Shown here in pieces: positions 25,160 to 34,108 of a stretch of 64,000 bases of DNA (position 1 is the stretch's first letter; each line of letters begins with the position of its first letter). A model generated the notes under the pieces. The model was given only the letters and a program-made list of their open reading frames with translations, ran no database searches and was not told where the DNA came from. The position numbers and the translations under genes were made by a program. Source of the stretch: an uncultured Prevotella sp. (GTDB lineage: Bacteria; Bacteroidota; Bacteroidia; Bacteroidales; Bacteroidaceae). The DNA is taken from positions 22,631 through 86,630 of the forward strand of contig CAMAGM010000001.1 in NCBI GenBank assembly GCA_945833995.1, given 5' to 3'.

Positions 25160-27295
25160 TTAGTAACCGGGGTTCTGCCATGCAGCCTTTTCTGAATCAG
25201 AAAGGTTCGTACCATCAGCATTCTGCATCTGGTCGAGGAAGCTCTGTGGAATAGGGCGTACATAGTGTTTGTTCTTGTCGAAAGAGTTCACATCCTTGTT
25301 GAACTTCACTGCGCGGGTCTCAAGAGTCTTTGTGCGTGAGAGATGTTCCCAACGAACAAATTCTCCTACAAGCTCACGTGTATGCTCGTTAAGAATGAAG
25401 TTGAGGGCACGGTCGAACTTTCCGCTAACACCAAGCTTTTTGAGAATAGCCTCATCTTCAGCAGGCAGGTTATCCCAGTCCCAACTAGTCATTTCGCTCT
25501 CTGTAGATTCGTAGCTCACTTCCAATCCTGGGTTAGACAGATAATAGGTGTTCATACCGAGATTCCAACCGTTGTTTGCCTTGACGCGTGCGTCATTGTT
25601 GAGCTGTGTACTCTTTATTGCTGCTTCGTAGCACCCATCAACATAGAAGCTGCGGTTCTCACCCTTATGCCATGCACCACGACGACGGAGAGCGTTTATG
25701 TCCTGCTTTGCTCCATCGTAATCGTCGAGACGGATCTTTATCTCAGCACGAATGAGGTATGTCTCACCAAGACGTGCAAGAATAATGTCACGTGAGCCAG
25801 AGTCACCTGCATATGCATTCAAGTATCCACATGTGTGCTTGCTTACACCCGGGAACATATTTGATCCCCATGAGCCATAGGTGGAAGTAAGAGTGTTGCC
25901 AAACTGGTCACCAACGAACTGACCGTCCTTATAGAGAATCCAAGAGTTGAGCACTGGCTGGTTTGGCTGACCGGAGAAGGTTGACTCGCCCGTGCGTGTC
26001 TGAGAGCGACCGCCCTTTGGCAAGCGTCCTGCCTCGTCAACGAAGTTGGCGTCAACCTGATAACGCTTTGCGCCAAAGTTGAACTTGTCATAAGCGTGTT
26101 CGTCTTTCTTGTTGATGATGAATACAGTTGATGGCTCACCGATTTTTACAGGAGCAGCACCTGTTTTCTCGTCGCCTTTATAATCAACGGCAGTTCCGTA
26201 AACAGTTGCAAACGACTTCCAGAGGCGTGCGTCATTTACGTTGTCAAATGCAGACAGAGTGTATTCTGTTGGACGGAAGCGCTGAAAGTCCTTACCGCCT
26301 GAAATGACTCCACGCTCTTTGCCAAGAGTGGTATTGGCGAAGTTGGAGAACTGTGGGTTGAAGAACGCGCCTGCGTTGCGGTTTGTAGTACGTCCACCAA
26401 AATTCTCGTCTTGAGGAGCCACCATAAGAACCTCATCGCTCTTCTCAATGTCGCAGTTTGGACCAGTCCAGTTGCCGTAGAGGTCGATAACGTCGCTCTC
26501 CAGCTTGCGAGCCTGGATTGCATAGTTGGCAGCCTCGAGGCCTTTTCTCAAGAAGCCTTCCTTCAATGAAGAATTCCAGTCGGCATTACGCTCCGAAGCA
26601 GCGAAAAGACAAGCCTTTGCAAGGAAATGGGCTGCTGTAGCTTTTGTCCAGCTCTCACCCTTGCCAACGATGTCGTTGGTCTCGCCGTCGAAAAGGTTGT
26701 AGGCTTGTTCAAGGTCGGAGATCACCTGTTCCCAGCACTGCTGTGGTGTTGTGTTCTCAAACGAGCGAATGATGCCATCTGCTGGCTTAAGCTGCAGCAC
26801 GCAGTGACCAAACTGCGTGGTGAGAAGATAATAGCTGAAGCCACGATAGAGATAAGCCTGTGCAAGACAAGCGTTGCGTATTGCCTCATCTTCAACAAGA
26901 TCGGCACTGGCTATAATCTGATTGCATGACGCAATGCCATAATATGACGTATCCCAAATGTTGTTGTTAGTACCAGTGTTACCGTTTACTGTAACCCATT
27001 GAGGAGCCATACGGATGTCGTATGTCTGCCACATTTCGTTTGCCATATCAGTTCCGATGGCAAACTCGTCAGTGCCACCCATCATGGCATTGTAACCTTG
27101 ACTCTCATAGCCTCCAATCCAACGGATGGAGCCGTAGAGGGATTTAGTAAGAGACTGTAGACCCTCTGCTGTCTTGAAATATTCTGTCGAATAGCCAGTG
27201 GTATAATTCTCCTCAAGGAAATCACTGGAACATGATGCCAATCCCTGCACCATGGATGCCAGAATACCGACTTTTATATAATTATTGATTTTCAT
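25160..27295 (-). CDS. SusD-like glycan-binding lipoprotein (pair 1)
   Basis: This 711-residue protein has the lipoprotein signal MKINNYIKVGILASMVQGLASC (Cys22) and is expected to be surface exposed. It has the SusD/RagB layout: an N-terminal TPR-rich part (AEGLQSLTKSLYGS, YLYRGFSYYLLTTQFG) and the C-terminal RagB region with EFVRWEHLSRTKTLETR and the closing ADGTNLSDSEKAAWQNPGY. It forms the lid on its SusC partner 32 bp upstream. At about 700 residues it is longer than many SusD proteins, as seen for lids of complex glycans. RG-I oligosaccharides are the probable ligand from context. Confidence 0.93.
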   Translation of the reverse strand: MKINNYIKVGILASMVQGLASCSSDFLEENYTTGYSTEYFKTAEGLQSLTKSLYGSIRWIGGYESQGYNAMMGGTDEFAIGTDMANEMWQTYDIRMAPQWVTVNGNTGTNNNIWDTSYYGIASCNQIIASADLVEDEAIRNACLAQAYLYRGFSYYLLTTQFGHCVLQLKPADGIIRSFENTTPQQCWEQVISDLEQAYNLFDGETNDIVGKGESWTKATAAHFLAKACLFAASERNADWNSSLKEGFLRKGLEAANYAIQARKLESDVIDLYGNWTGPNCDIEKSDEVLMVAPQDENFGGRTTNRNAGAFFNPQFSNFANTTLGKERGVISGGKDFQRFRPTEYTLSAFDNVNDARLWKSFATVYGTAVDYKGDEKTGAAPVKIGEPSTVFIINKKDEHAYDKFNFGAKRYQVDANFVDEAGRLPKGGRSQTRTGESTFSGQPNQPVLNSWILYKDGQFVGDQFGNTLTSTYGSWGSNMFPGVSKHTCGYLNAYAGDSGSRDIILARLGETYLIRAEIKIRLDDYDGAKQDINALRRRGAWHKGENRSFYVDGCYEAAIKSTQLNNDARVKANNGWNLGMNTYYLSNPGLEVSYESTESEMTSWDWDNLPAEDEAILKKLGVSGKFDRALNFILNEHTRELVGEFVRWEHLSRTKTLETRAVKFNKDVNSFDKNKHYVRPIPQSFLDQMQNADGTNLSDSEKAAWQNPGY

Positions 27296-27327
27296 TGTAT
27301 GTTCTGTTTAAATGTTTTACTAAGAAA

Positions 27328-30300
27328 TTAGAAACCAATCTCAAGACCAACTACCCAACTGCGGTTGTAGTACTGCTGGCCTGTGTCGAGGTCGAGACCA
27401 TCTATCGACTGCAGCAAATCGAATGGGTTGATGACCTGGGCGTATACCTTCAGGTTCTTTGCAAAGCTCTTGACAATGTTCTTTGGCAACTGATAACCAA
27501 TCGAAATGTTACGCATACGGATAAAGTTTGCCTTCTTATAGGTCAGAGCACCAGAATAAGGATCGGCATCACCCGTCTGAACGGTCGTAAGGATTGGTTT
27601 CTGATAAGATGCGCCTGGATTGTCTGGTGTCCAGTAGTCTACACATTCACCAAGGGTGCCATATCCGAAGAGGCTTTGCACAGGACGTTGAGCCCAGTAG
27701 CCGAAACGGCCGTAGAGTTGGAAGCTAAGCTCGATTCCCTTGTAGTTGAATGTGTTCATCCAGCCTGCTGTTACATTTGGTCTGCGGTTACCGATTATCA
27801 CACGGTCGGCATCGGTCATCTTGTAGTCGCCGTCAACGTCGTATGGGCGAACCTTACCAGGTGAGAAGTTCTCGCCGTTGGCATTCCATTTCTCCATTTC
27901 GGCACGGTCTTCAGGAGTGTCTTGCCAAATGCCGGCAGCCGAGTAGCCATAGTAAACACTGAGTTGCTCACCAATGAACCATTTGTTGGTGACATCGTCT
28001 TCCTTACCGTTTGAGAGTTCCTCAATCTTGTCTTTCTGCCAGCTGAGGTTCAACGATGAGTTCCATGTGAAGTCCTTCGTCTCTACTGGTATGGCATTGA
28101 GGGTAAGCTCAACACCCTTGTTTGATGTCTTTCCAATGTTGGCGATGGTAGAACCATAACCGGTTACAGTAGGAATAGACATATTGAGGAGGAGGTCATT
28201 TGTCTTTGATGTGTAGAACTCAAGACTACCGCTGATACGGTTTCTCAAGAAGCCGAAGTCGATACCTACGTTCCACTGTGTCGTCTTTTCCCAACCCACT
28301 TCAGTATTTGACATCACAAGGACATTCTTCACATAAGCAGGATCATTCATGAGGTATGCTTTCTCTTGACCGTCTGCGGTAGGCACGAAAATTGACTGTA
28401 TGAGACCGAGAGTGGAGTATGGATCTATGGCCGAGTTACCTGTCGTACCCACACCGGCACGGATCTTCAAGTTTGAAAGCCAGTTGACGTCGCGGAGGAA
28501 GCTTTCCTGCTGGATTCTCCAACCGAGAGAAACTGATGGGAAGAAAGCCCACTTGCGACCCTTTGAAAGCTGAGAGGCACCGTCCCAACGTGCTGAGGCA
28601 GTAAGAAGATAACGGTCGTCAAAACCATAGTTGAGACGTATCATGTAAGACTCAAGCTGGCGGTCGTTGATGCCTGTGCTCATGCTTGCGCCATTGGTTG
28701 AGTCGGTGATGTCGAGTGAGCCCATGGCGTTCCACTTGTACATGTTCTGCTCAAGACCAGAAAGTGCCATGCTTGCTGTCTCGTAGTTCCATTTCGATGC
28801 CGACTGGAGCAAGGTTACACCCACGTTGTGCTTCTTGGCAAATGTGTTGTTGTAGGTAATCATGTTGTCGAGAGTCCATGAGAAGTCGCGGCGCTGTGAC
28901 CAGCTTGCCTGATTTTTACCACCGTTCATCCACTTGTATGCCGACTCTGTATCGATAAAGTCACCCTTGCGATAGTGACGATAGTCAGGACCGAAGGTGA
29001 TTTTATACTCCAAGCCCTTGAGAGGAGCGTAAATCTCACCAAGATGCATTGTTGCAGAGAACGAACCTAAAACACGATAGGTCTCACGGTTAGACATATT
29101 GTGCTCCCACTCGTTAATGGGGTTGTATGACTGGTTGTCACCACCTGGATATTTGATTCGATCACCATTAGCGTCATAAGGCTGTGCCCAACTGTATGAC
29201 TTCTTATAGAGGTAATAGATGCCGCTTGCAGAGTTCGTAGAAGAAGGAGCATAGGAGCTTGACATTCCATAATCCTGATCCTCGCGCGACGCATTTATCG
29301 ACATGTTGATGGTCATCCAATCTACAGGCTTAACGTTTACACCCATACGTGCCGTATAACGCTGATACTCCTGTCCCTTCTGCGTACCACGGTTGCTCAG
29401 ATAACCGAATGAGCCAAAGGCGTTGAGTTTGTCACTACCGCCAGATGCACTAAGAGTATGCTCATGAATGAAACCTGTACGGACAGCCTGTCCAAGCCAG
29501 TCGTATTCCTTAATTCTTGAAGGATCCCATGTGCCGCCGTCCCATGCGCTCAGAATGTTTTCCACAGCTGTTGGGTCGTCAAGTATGCCGAAGATGGCCT
29601 CATCATTCTCACGAGAATTGCCTGTTCGAGGGTCAGCATACTTGGTCGGGTCAGAATTGTAGGCCGCCCAACGACGATAAGTTACATAATCGGCAGCACC
29701 TACGTTTTCGTTTCTGTCAACAATTTCCTGCCATGTTACAGAACCTGAGTAGTTTAGTGAGAATTGTCCTGGTTTTCCGCCCTTTGTCGTGATAATAACG
29801 ACGCCATTTGCACCACGTGAACCATAGATAGCAGTAGCCGAAGCATCCTTAAGGATGTCGATAGACTCAATGTCGCGTGGGTTCAAGGTCTCAATGCCGG
29901 AACCTGACATCAAAGGCACACCATCGACAACATAAAGTGGAGAATTTGATGCTTTCAGAGAACGCTCACCACGAATGCGAATGTCTCCTACAGTACCTGG
30001 ACGCTCGTTTGTGGTAATGTCCACACCGGCTGCCTTTCCCTGCAATGCCTCAAAGGCATTATTTACAGGACGGCTTTCCAACTCCTTTGAACCAACATGG
30101 CTCAAGGCACCCGTCACGTCGCTCTTGCGCTGCACACCATAACCAACGACAACAACCTCTTCCAAGGCTTTGCTGTCTTCCTTCAGTACGACCTTAATGG
30201 TCTCACCCGTAACCTTAACGCGCTGCGAAACAAATCCTATGTAGGAAATCTCGAGCGTGGCACCACGCTGCACGTTGGCAATCTTGAAGTTACCGTCGAA

Positions 30301-30522
30301 GTCAGTAACGCTACCGTTGCTCGTGCCAACGATTTTCACACTTGCACCGATGATTGGCTCGCCGTTGGCATCAACGACAACACCGTTCACGGCACCTGCC
30401 TGTTGCATTGAGTTTGTTGATGCGGCAGCTGGCATCACTCCACACAGTGGGTTGAATGTCAGGGCTGTGCATGCCAATGCAAATGGCAACACTGTCTGCT
30501 TAATCAGTTTTGTTTGTTTCAT
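27328..30522 (-). CDS. SusC-like TonB-dependent outer-membrane transporter (pair 1)
   Basis: This 1064-residue protein has a signal peptide, a carboxypeptidase-regulatory-like domain (about 43-115, GVVVDANGEPIIGASVKIVG), a TonB-box-like EEVVVVGYG (121-129), a plug domain (PLYVVDGVPLMSG, DASATAIYGSRGANGVVIITT) and a C-terminal beta-barrel ending in WVVGLEIGF. It imports oligosaccharides with its SusD lid using TonB energy. It is the first gene of a minus-strand susCD operon. The start MKQTKLIKQTVLPFALACTA is shared in style with the second SusC, which suggests common descent of the leader. Confidence 0.95.
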   Translation of the reverse strand: MKQTKLIKQTVLPFALACTALTFNPLCGVMPAAASTNSMQQAGAVNGVVVDANGEPIIGASVKIVGTSNGSVTDFDGNFKIANVQRGATLEISYIGFVSQRVKVTGETIKVVLKEDSKALEEVVVVGYGVQRKSDVTGALSHVGSKELESRPVNNAFEALQGKAAGVDITTNERPGTVGDIRIRGERSLKASNSPLYVVDGVPLMSGSGIETLNPRDIESIDILKDASATAIYGSRGANGVVIITTKGGKPGQFSLNYSGSVTWQEIVDRNENVGAADYVTYRRWAAYNSDPTKYADPRTGNSRENDEAIFGILDDPTAVENILSAWDGGTWDPSRIKEYDWLGQAVRTGFIHEHTLSASGGSDKLNAFGSFGYLSNRGTQKGQEYQRYTARMGVNVKPVDWMTINMSINASREDQDYGMSSSYAPSSTNSASGIYYLYKKSYSWAQPYDANGDRIKYPGGDNQSYNPINEWEHNMSNRETYRVLGSFSATMHLGEIYAPLKGLEYKITFGPDYRHYRKGDFIDTESAYKWMNGGKNQASWSQRRDFSWTLDNMITYNNTFAKKHNVGVTLLQSASKWNYETASMALSGLEQNMYKWNAMGSLDITDSTNGASMSTGINDRQLESYMIRLNYGFDDRYLLTASARWDGASQLSKGRKWAFFPSVSLGWRIQQESFLRDVNWLSNLKIRAGVGTTGNSAIDPYSTLGLIQSIFVPTADGQEKAYLMNDPAYVKNVLVMSNTEVGWEKTTQWNVGIDFGFLRNRISGSLEFYTSKTNDLLLNMSIPTVTGYGSTIANIGKTSNKGVELTLNAIPVETKDFTWNSSLNLSWQKDKIEELSNGKEDDVTNKWFIGEQLSVYYGYSAAGIWQDTPEDRAEMEKWNANGENFSPGKVRPYDVDGDYKMTDADRVIIGNRRPNVTAGWMNTFNYKGIELSFQLYGRFGYWAQRPVQSLFGYGTLGECVDYWTPDNPGASYQKPILTTVQTGDADPYSGALTYKKANFIRMRNISIGYQLPKNIVKSFAKNLKVYAQVINPFDLLQSIDGLDLDTGQQYYNRSWVVGLEIGF

Positions 30523-30585
30523 CTTATATTATATTTTATTAGGTATTGCAAAGATGTTAGTAACCATAAATTTACTTTTCGAGTG

Positions 30586-30593
30586 CAAAATTA
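30586..30593 (-). promoter_or_regulatory. Candidate -7 box of susC (pair 1)
   Basis: On the minus strand this reads TAATTTTG, 64 bp before the ATG at 30522. A TTTG (30610-30613 on the plus strand as CAAA) lies 16 bp upstream, slightly closer than the usual -33 spacing. A second -7 match, TAACTTTG, lies at 30834-30841, so the operon could have two promoters. Confidence 0.5.
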
Positions 30594-30833
30594 CTGTAAA
30601 ATTATACTCCAAAACTACATTTTTTGGCAGTTCAACTAAAAGTTTTGTTAAATTCCGTGTTTTGTCACCATATTTTTAGCAAGGAGAGTGAGATAGACTC
30701 ATATATTTACGGCTTATCAACCTCCACTACATCATTGTCTGATAGTTTCTTGATTTTGAAATTAACAATGTGTCTATCCTACACCATATTTTGTCAAATG
30801 CCGACAAAGGGCGAGCATTGAATTGTTAAACGA

Positions 30834-30841
30834 CAAAGTTA
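30834..30841 (-). promoter_or_regulatory. Upstream -7 match before susC (pair 1)
   Basis: Reads TAACTTTG on the minus strand, which would give a leader of about 300 nt for susC. The 22-bp tandem repeat at 30891-30934 begins 50 bp upstream of it, the position expected for an activator. The rest of the 565-bp gap between susC and the GH65-like gene holds AT-rich DNA without a gene. Confidence 0.4.
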
Positions 30842-30890
30842 CAATTGTTAAACGTTAATTGCCGTTTTGTGTTGTTTTGCCTCCCAGCTT

Positions 30891-30934
30891 CCTTCGAGAT
30901 GGTCTCGGGATGCCTTCGAGACGATATCGGGATG
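30891..30934. repeat. 22-bp tandem repeat CCTTCGAGAnGnTnTCGGGATG (two units)
   Basis: Units 30891-30912 (CCTTCGAGATGGTCTCGGG...) and 30913-30934 (CCTTCGAGACGATATCGGG...) are 22 bp long with 4 differences. A reverse-oriented relative lies at 53598-53640: the segment ATGGTCTCGGGATGCCTTCG here matches its complement there at 19 of 20 positions. Relative to the PUL gene each precedes (susC on minus, GH105 on plus) the orientation is the same. Confidence 0.7.
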
Positions 30935-31031
30935 CCTTGTATTCTTTCCCACGCTCCGAAACAACTGAAATAGTTACAAATATGCAACTATCCGAACTTC
31001 AGCCTAAGCCTCGCTATACTCATAAATGAAA

Positions 31032-31079
31032 CGAAATGAGGACTGGGTGGAGGGATTTCCAATACCAGTCCTCATTTCG
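31032..31079 (-). terminator. Terminator of the araC-rhaD-GH operon
   Basis: A perfect 15-bp stem: CGAAATGAGGACTGG (31032-31046) with CCAGTCCTCATTTCG (31065-31079) around an 18-nt loop, starting 9 bp beyond the stop of the GH65-like gene. On the minus strand TTTCATTTA follows as a weak U-tract. Confidence 0.8.
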
Positions 31080-31087
31080 TGATTAGG

Positions 31088-33250
31088 CTACTGCATCTTC
31101 TGCAATCCCTCCCAACGCACGTTCCATTTCCCGTTTTGTGGGAAACCGGGGTTGGCGGTGGCGGGGGATCCGTCCCATCCTGCGCACATCATTGCCACGG
31201 CACAGAGCAGCGCTCCGTTGCCCGGGAGATAGATGCGTAGGCGCTTGGGCTCTTGGAAGTTGTGACCGTTGACGAGATAGGTGTTCTTCTGCTTCGGGGT
31301 GAGCAGGGCATCAACGGCTGCCTCGCCATTGCCAAGGCGTGCGGCGCACATGGCAATCATGCCATAGTCCCATCCCCACGTCGTCTCCCAGTTCCAATTG
31401 GCGTTCACCCAGTCGAGGGTGGCGAGCATGGTGGAGGTGTCGTATAGAGGTGAGAGATTACTTTGGGGTGAGGAGGGTAGTAAGCCACAGGCTCCCAATA
31501 CGGCGGGGTGGTCGTTTGTGACAAGCGTGGAAAGGGGAGTTTGGAGTGAGGACTGAGGAACTGGCAGTGCAGAGACATAGATGCCTTCTGACTCTGCCAA
31601 TGGTGCTATGCGGCTGATGATATCGTCCCACTCTGCATTGCGCGGCTTCCCCATGCGTTCGCGCCACTGTTGCGCCACGGTCAGTCCATAACGCCAGTAT
31701 GCCTGCTCAAAGGGTTGGTGATAGGAGTTCTTCCATGTCATGCACTCCTGCATGGCAGTCTGTCCAAACAAGACTATTGGCTTACCCTCGCCTTTGTCGC
31801 ACGACTTGGCGAAGTCTGCCATGAACTCTGCCGTAGCCTCAACAGCCTCGGCGTGTGCCTCCAGCGTGGCTTTGTCGGGATGACGTCGATAGGCTTCCTC
31901 TGCCATGTAGATGTAGTGTGGCTGTTGCCAGGTGAGGAACGAGCCTGTGTTTGACGGTGCCTCACCAGCCCATGGGTCGGTCATCTTCATCCATCGCGCA
32001 CCTTTGAAGCCCTGTCGGCGTGCTATCTCGCGTGAGGGGGCAAGGGCAACGGTGTCATACCATGTCAGTGTGCGGTCAATCACCTCTGGGCGGTTCCATA
32101 GGGAGAAATGAACGGCATGCCACCATGTCATCTCAAGGTGCGGGCGACCAAACCATGAGTTGTAGGTCAGACCTGTCTCCTGTGGAGGCACGCCGCCATT
32201 GCCGCAGTTGACGTAGGTGACATACTGCGACAGCACCGTGCGGCGCTCAAGTTCCTTAGCCCTTGGGTCGGTGCATAGGGAGAAATCGACGAATGCTCCG
32301 CTCTGCCAGAAAGTCTCCATCCGCTTGCGGCACGCCTGCAGCTCACTGTCAATCCTCAACTCGCTTGCAGGACAGGCATTCTGACTGCCACTGTATGTCA
32401 CGGCAACATCGATGGTGTTGTCGAGAGGCGTGAGCGTGAATACGTGTGGCTCGGTGTTGGAGAGCTTTGCCCTGCCTTGCCATCGCAGACTAATATAATA
32501 ATGTGTATCGTCTATCTGATGTTCTATCAATGCGCTCTGCTTTGTGGAGGAGAGAATCCTCGACGTGTGTCGGTCGGTGCTCGCCCAGTCGGCGGCATCG
32601 TCGGAGTGCTTGCCAGTGGGATATGGAAGGCGCAATGCGAGTTTGGCTTGGCGCTTGCCGAAGAGCGGTGTGGCGATATGTGCGAACATCTCGTCGCCAT
32701 TGGCTCCAGTGACAACCTCAACGGGAGAGCCGGCAACCTTATAGCCCGACTCCACGGTGCCTTCCCATAGCTTCAACTCTTGTCGGATGTCGCTGATGGC
32801 GGTCAAAGGCAGCGTGTTGCCCTTATCATCGCTGAAGACAAAACCGAGACAGCCAAGATTGAGGCGGTGGGGATTGACGCGGAAATACTCCGTGGCATCC
32901 TTGTTTCGTCCGTCCGTCTTGTACTCCACGGCATATATTTCCTTGTGTCCATGCCCAGCGTCAACACTTTTCTGCGACTCCTGTTCGGTGAGTCTTTTGG
33001 TGTTGGGAAACGAGTGCCAACCCCACGTCGTCATCGTGGTGAGTGGCACTCCCTCGGCATACTGTTCTGGGAAACTCTGCAGTCCTGTAACGTCGATGGT
33101 GGCGGCAAACGCCCCATTGCCCACTGTGAGCGACGACAGAGGGTCGGCAGCCTCCACCTTGGGATTGTTGCGCTCAAGCACTGCCTTGCGGTCTATTTTG
33201 GCAGTTTGCGTAACTGTCAGCACTGCCAGCAGAATCGATAGTATTGTCAT
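31088..33250 (-). CDS. GH65-like six-hairpin glycoside hydrolase, probably exported
   Basis: This 720-residue protein has a short hydrophobic N-terminus (MTILSILLAVLTVTQTAKI), a beta-sandwich (DPLSSLTVGNGAFAATIDVTG) and an (alpha/alpha)6 region with QETGLTYNSWFGRPHLEMTW, WMKMTDPWAGEAPSN and FLTWQQPHYIYMAEEAYRR. These resemble GH65-type proteins of unknown specificity. Its ATG abuts the stop of rhaD with no gap, a strong hint that it releases rhamnose or a rhamnose-bearing fragment. Two stretches read from low-complexity repeat DNA (PQSSLQTPLSTL and PSSPQSNLSPLYD) interrupt the conserved-looking NDHPAVLGACGLL segment. The family call is from sequence feel and is moderate; specificity is inference. 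Confidence 0.72.
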   Translation of the reverse strand: MTILSILLAVLTVTQTAKIDRKAVLERNNPKVEAADPLSSLTVGNGAFAATIDVTGLQSFPEQYAEGVPLTTMTTWGWHSFPNTKRLTEQESQKSVDAGHGHKEIYAVEYKTDGRNKDATEYFRVNPHRLNLGCLGFVFSDDKGNTLPLTAISDIRQELKLWEGTVESGYKVAGSPVEVVTGANGDEMFAHIATPLFGKRQAKLALRLPYPTGKHSDDAADWASTDRHTSRILSSTKQSALIEHQIDDTHYYISLRWQGRAKLSNTEPHVFTLTPLDNTIDVAVTYSGSQNACPASELRIDSELQACRKRMETFWQSGAFVDFSLCTDPRAKELERRTVLSQYVTYVNCGNGGVPPQETGLTYNSWFGRPHLEMTWWHAVHFSLWNRPEVIDRTLTWYDTVALAPSREIARRQGFKGARWMKMTDPWAGEAPSNTGSFLTWQQPHYIYMAEEAYRRHPDKATLEAHAEAVEATAEFMADFAKSCDKGEGKPIVLFGQTAMQECMTWKNSYHQPFEQAYWRYGLTVAQQWRERMGKPRNAEWDDIISRIAPLAESEGIYVSALPVPQSSLQTPLSTLVTNDHPAVLGACGLLPSSPQSNLSPLYDTSTMLATLDWVNANWNWETTWGWDYGMIAMCAARLGNGEAAVDALLTPKQKNTYLVNGHNFQEPKRLRIYLPGNGALLCAVAMMCAGWDGSPATANPGFPQNGKWNVRWEGLQKMQ
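31446..31558. repeat. GTGAGAGG-family repeat pieces inside the GH65-like gene
   Basis: Two pieces (31446-31477, GAGGTGAGAGATTACTTTGG...; and 31534-31558, GGGGAGTTTGGAGTGAGGAC...) match the low-complexity family of the aromatic operon gaps. They are in the same orientation, in frame, and flank about 56 bp that encode a native-looking segment. Confidence 0.65.
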
Positions 33251-34060
33251 TTATCTCGGCAAATTGAAAGCTCTCGTCATTTCTGCCATTTCCTCCTGAC
33301 TCATGCCGTCAGGCTCGAATCCCATGCACTTGGCGTTGATGTATATCTTCGCACTCTTGGAGAGAACGTCGATTTGGTCGAAAGCGTCCATCACGTCGAG
33401 ACCTTTGGCAAACACGCCATGCTTCTCCCACATCACCACGTCGTAGTCCTCAAGCTCTCTCAGTGTGCCATCGGCAAGCTCCAGGCTTCCAGGCAGAGTG
33501 TAAGGAACAATGCCGAGACCTAATGGGCAGAAAGCCTTTGTCTCAGGAATCATGCTCCACAGCAAGTTGCTGAGCACGTCCTTGCCCATCATCTTCTTGT
33601 TGTGGCTCATAGCGATGAGCTCTATTGGGTGGGTGTGTACCGTAGCCCTGTAGTTTGAGCCCTTCTCAATCATTCGGGCATGGACAGAGAGGTGGCTTGG
33701 CAGCTCCGATGTTGGCATCACGGCATTGTCGGCTATGATGACATAGCTCGCACAGTCGTCGAGAATGCGTATTATCGAGCCATTGTCCATAGGCCAGCGT
33801 GCGAGGTCGCGCATACGCTTTCCCGTTCCCTTGCAGAAGAAATAGGCTCCCTTTAGAGCGGGCAATGCCGTTCCGATCTGGATAGTGTCGCTGATGGCAG
33901 GCATCTGGCGTATGTCGTCATCGACGAGGTCGGTGATGTTTACTGTTATGTTTCCTCCGTTGCGCTCAGCCCATCCGTTCTGCCAGAGATAGCCAGCGAC
34001 TTCTGCTATTTTGTCGATTTCCTTTTTTAGTTCCAATCGACCTTCCAAAATACTGCTCAT
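33251..34060 (-). CDS. rhaD: Rhamnulose-1-phosphate aldolase
   Basis: This 269-residue class II aldolase splits L-rhamnulose 1-phosphate into dihydroxyacetone phosphate and L-lactaldehyde in the cytoplasm. The zinc site is visible: TVHTHPIELIAMSH gives the HxH pair and WEKHGVFAKG the third His. YFFCKGTGKRMRDLARWP and NGGNITVNITD near the N-terminus match RhaD. No rhaA or rhaB is in the window, so isomerase and kinase must lie elsewhere. It is the middle gene of araC-rhaD-GH65-like and ties this locus to rhamnose, the sugar of the RG-I backbone. Confidence 0.94.
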   Translation of the reverse strand: MSSILEGRLELKKEIDKIAEVAGYLWQNGWAERNGGNITVNITDLVDDDIRQMPAISDTIQIGTALPALKGAYFFCKGTGKRMRDLARWPMDNGSIIRILDDCASYVIIADNAVMPTSELPSHLSVHARMIEKGSNYRATVHTHPIELIAMSHNKKMMGKDVLSNLLWSMIPETKAFCPLGLGIVPYTLPGSLELADGTLRELEDYDVVMWEKHGVFAKGLDVMDAFDQIDVLSKSAKIYINAKCMGFEPDGMSQEEMAEMTRAFNLPR

Positions 34061-34108
34061 AGTTTTATATGTTTTAAAAGTTATAATCTTTCATATCACC
34101 TCTAACTC

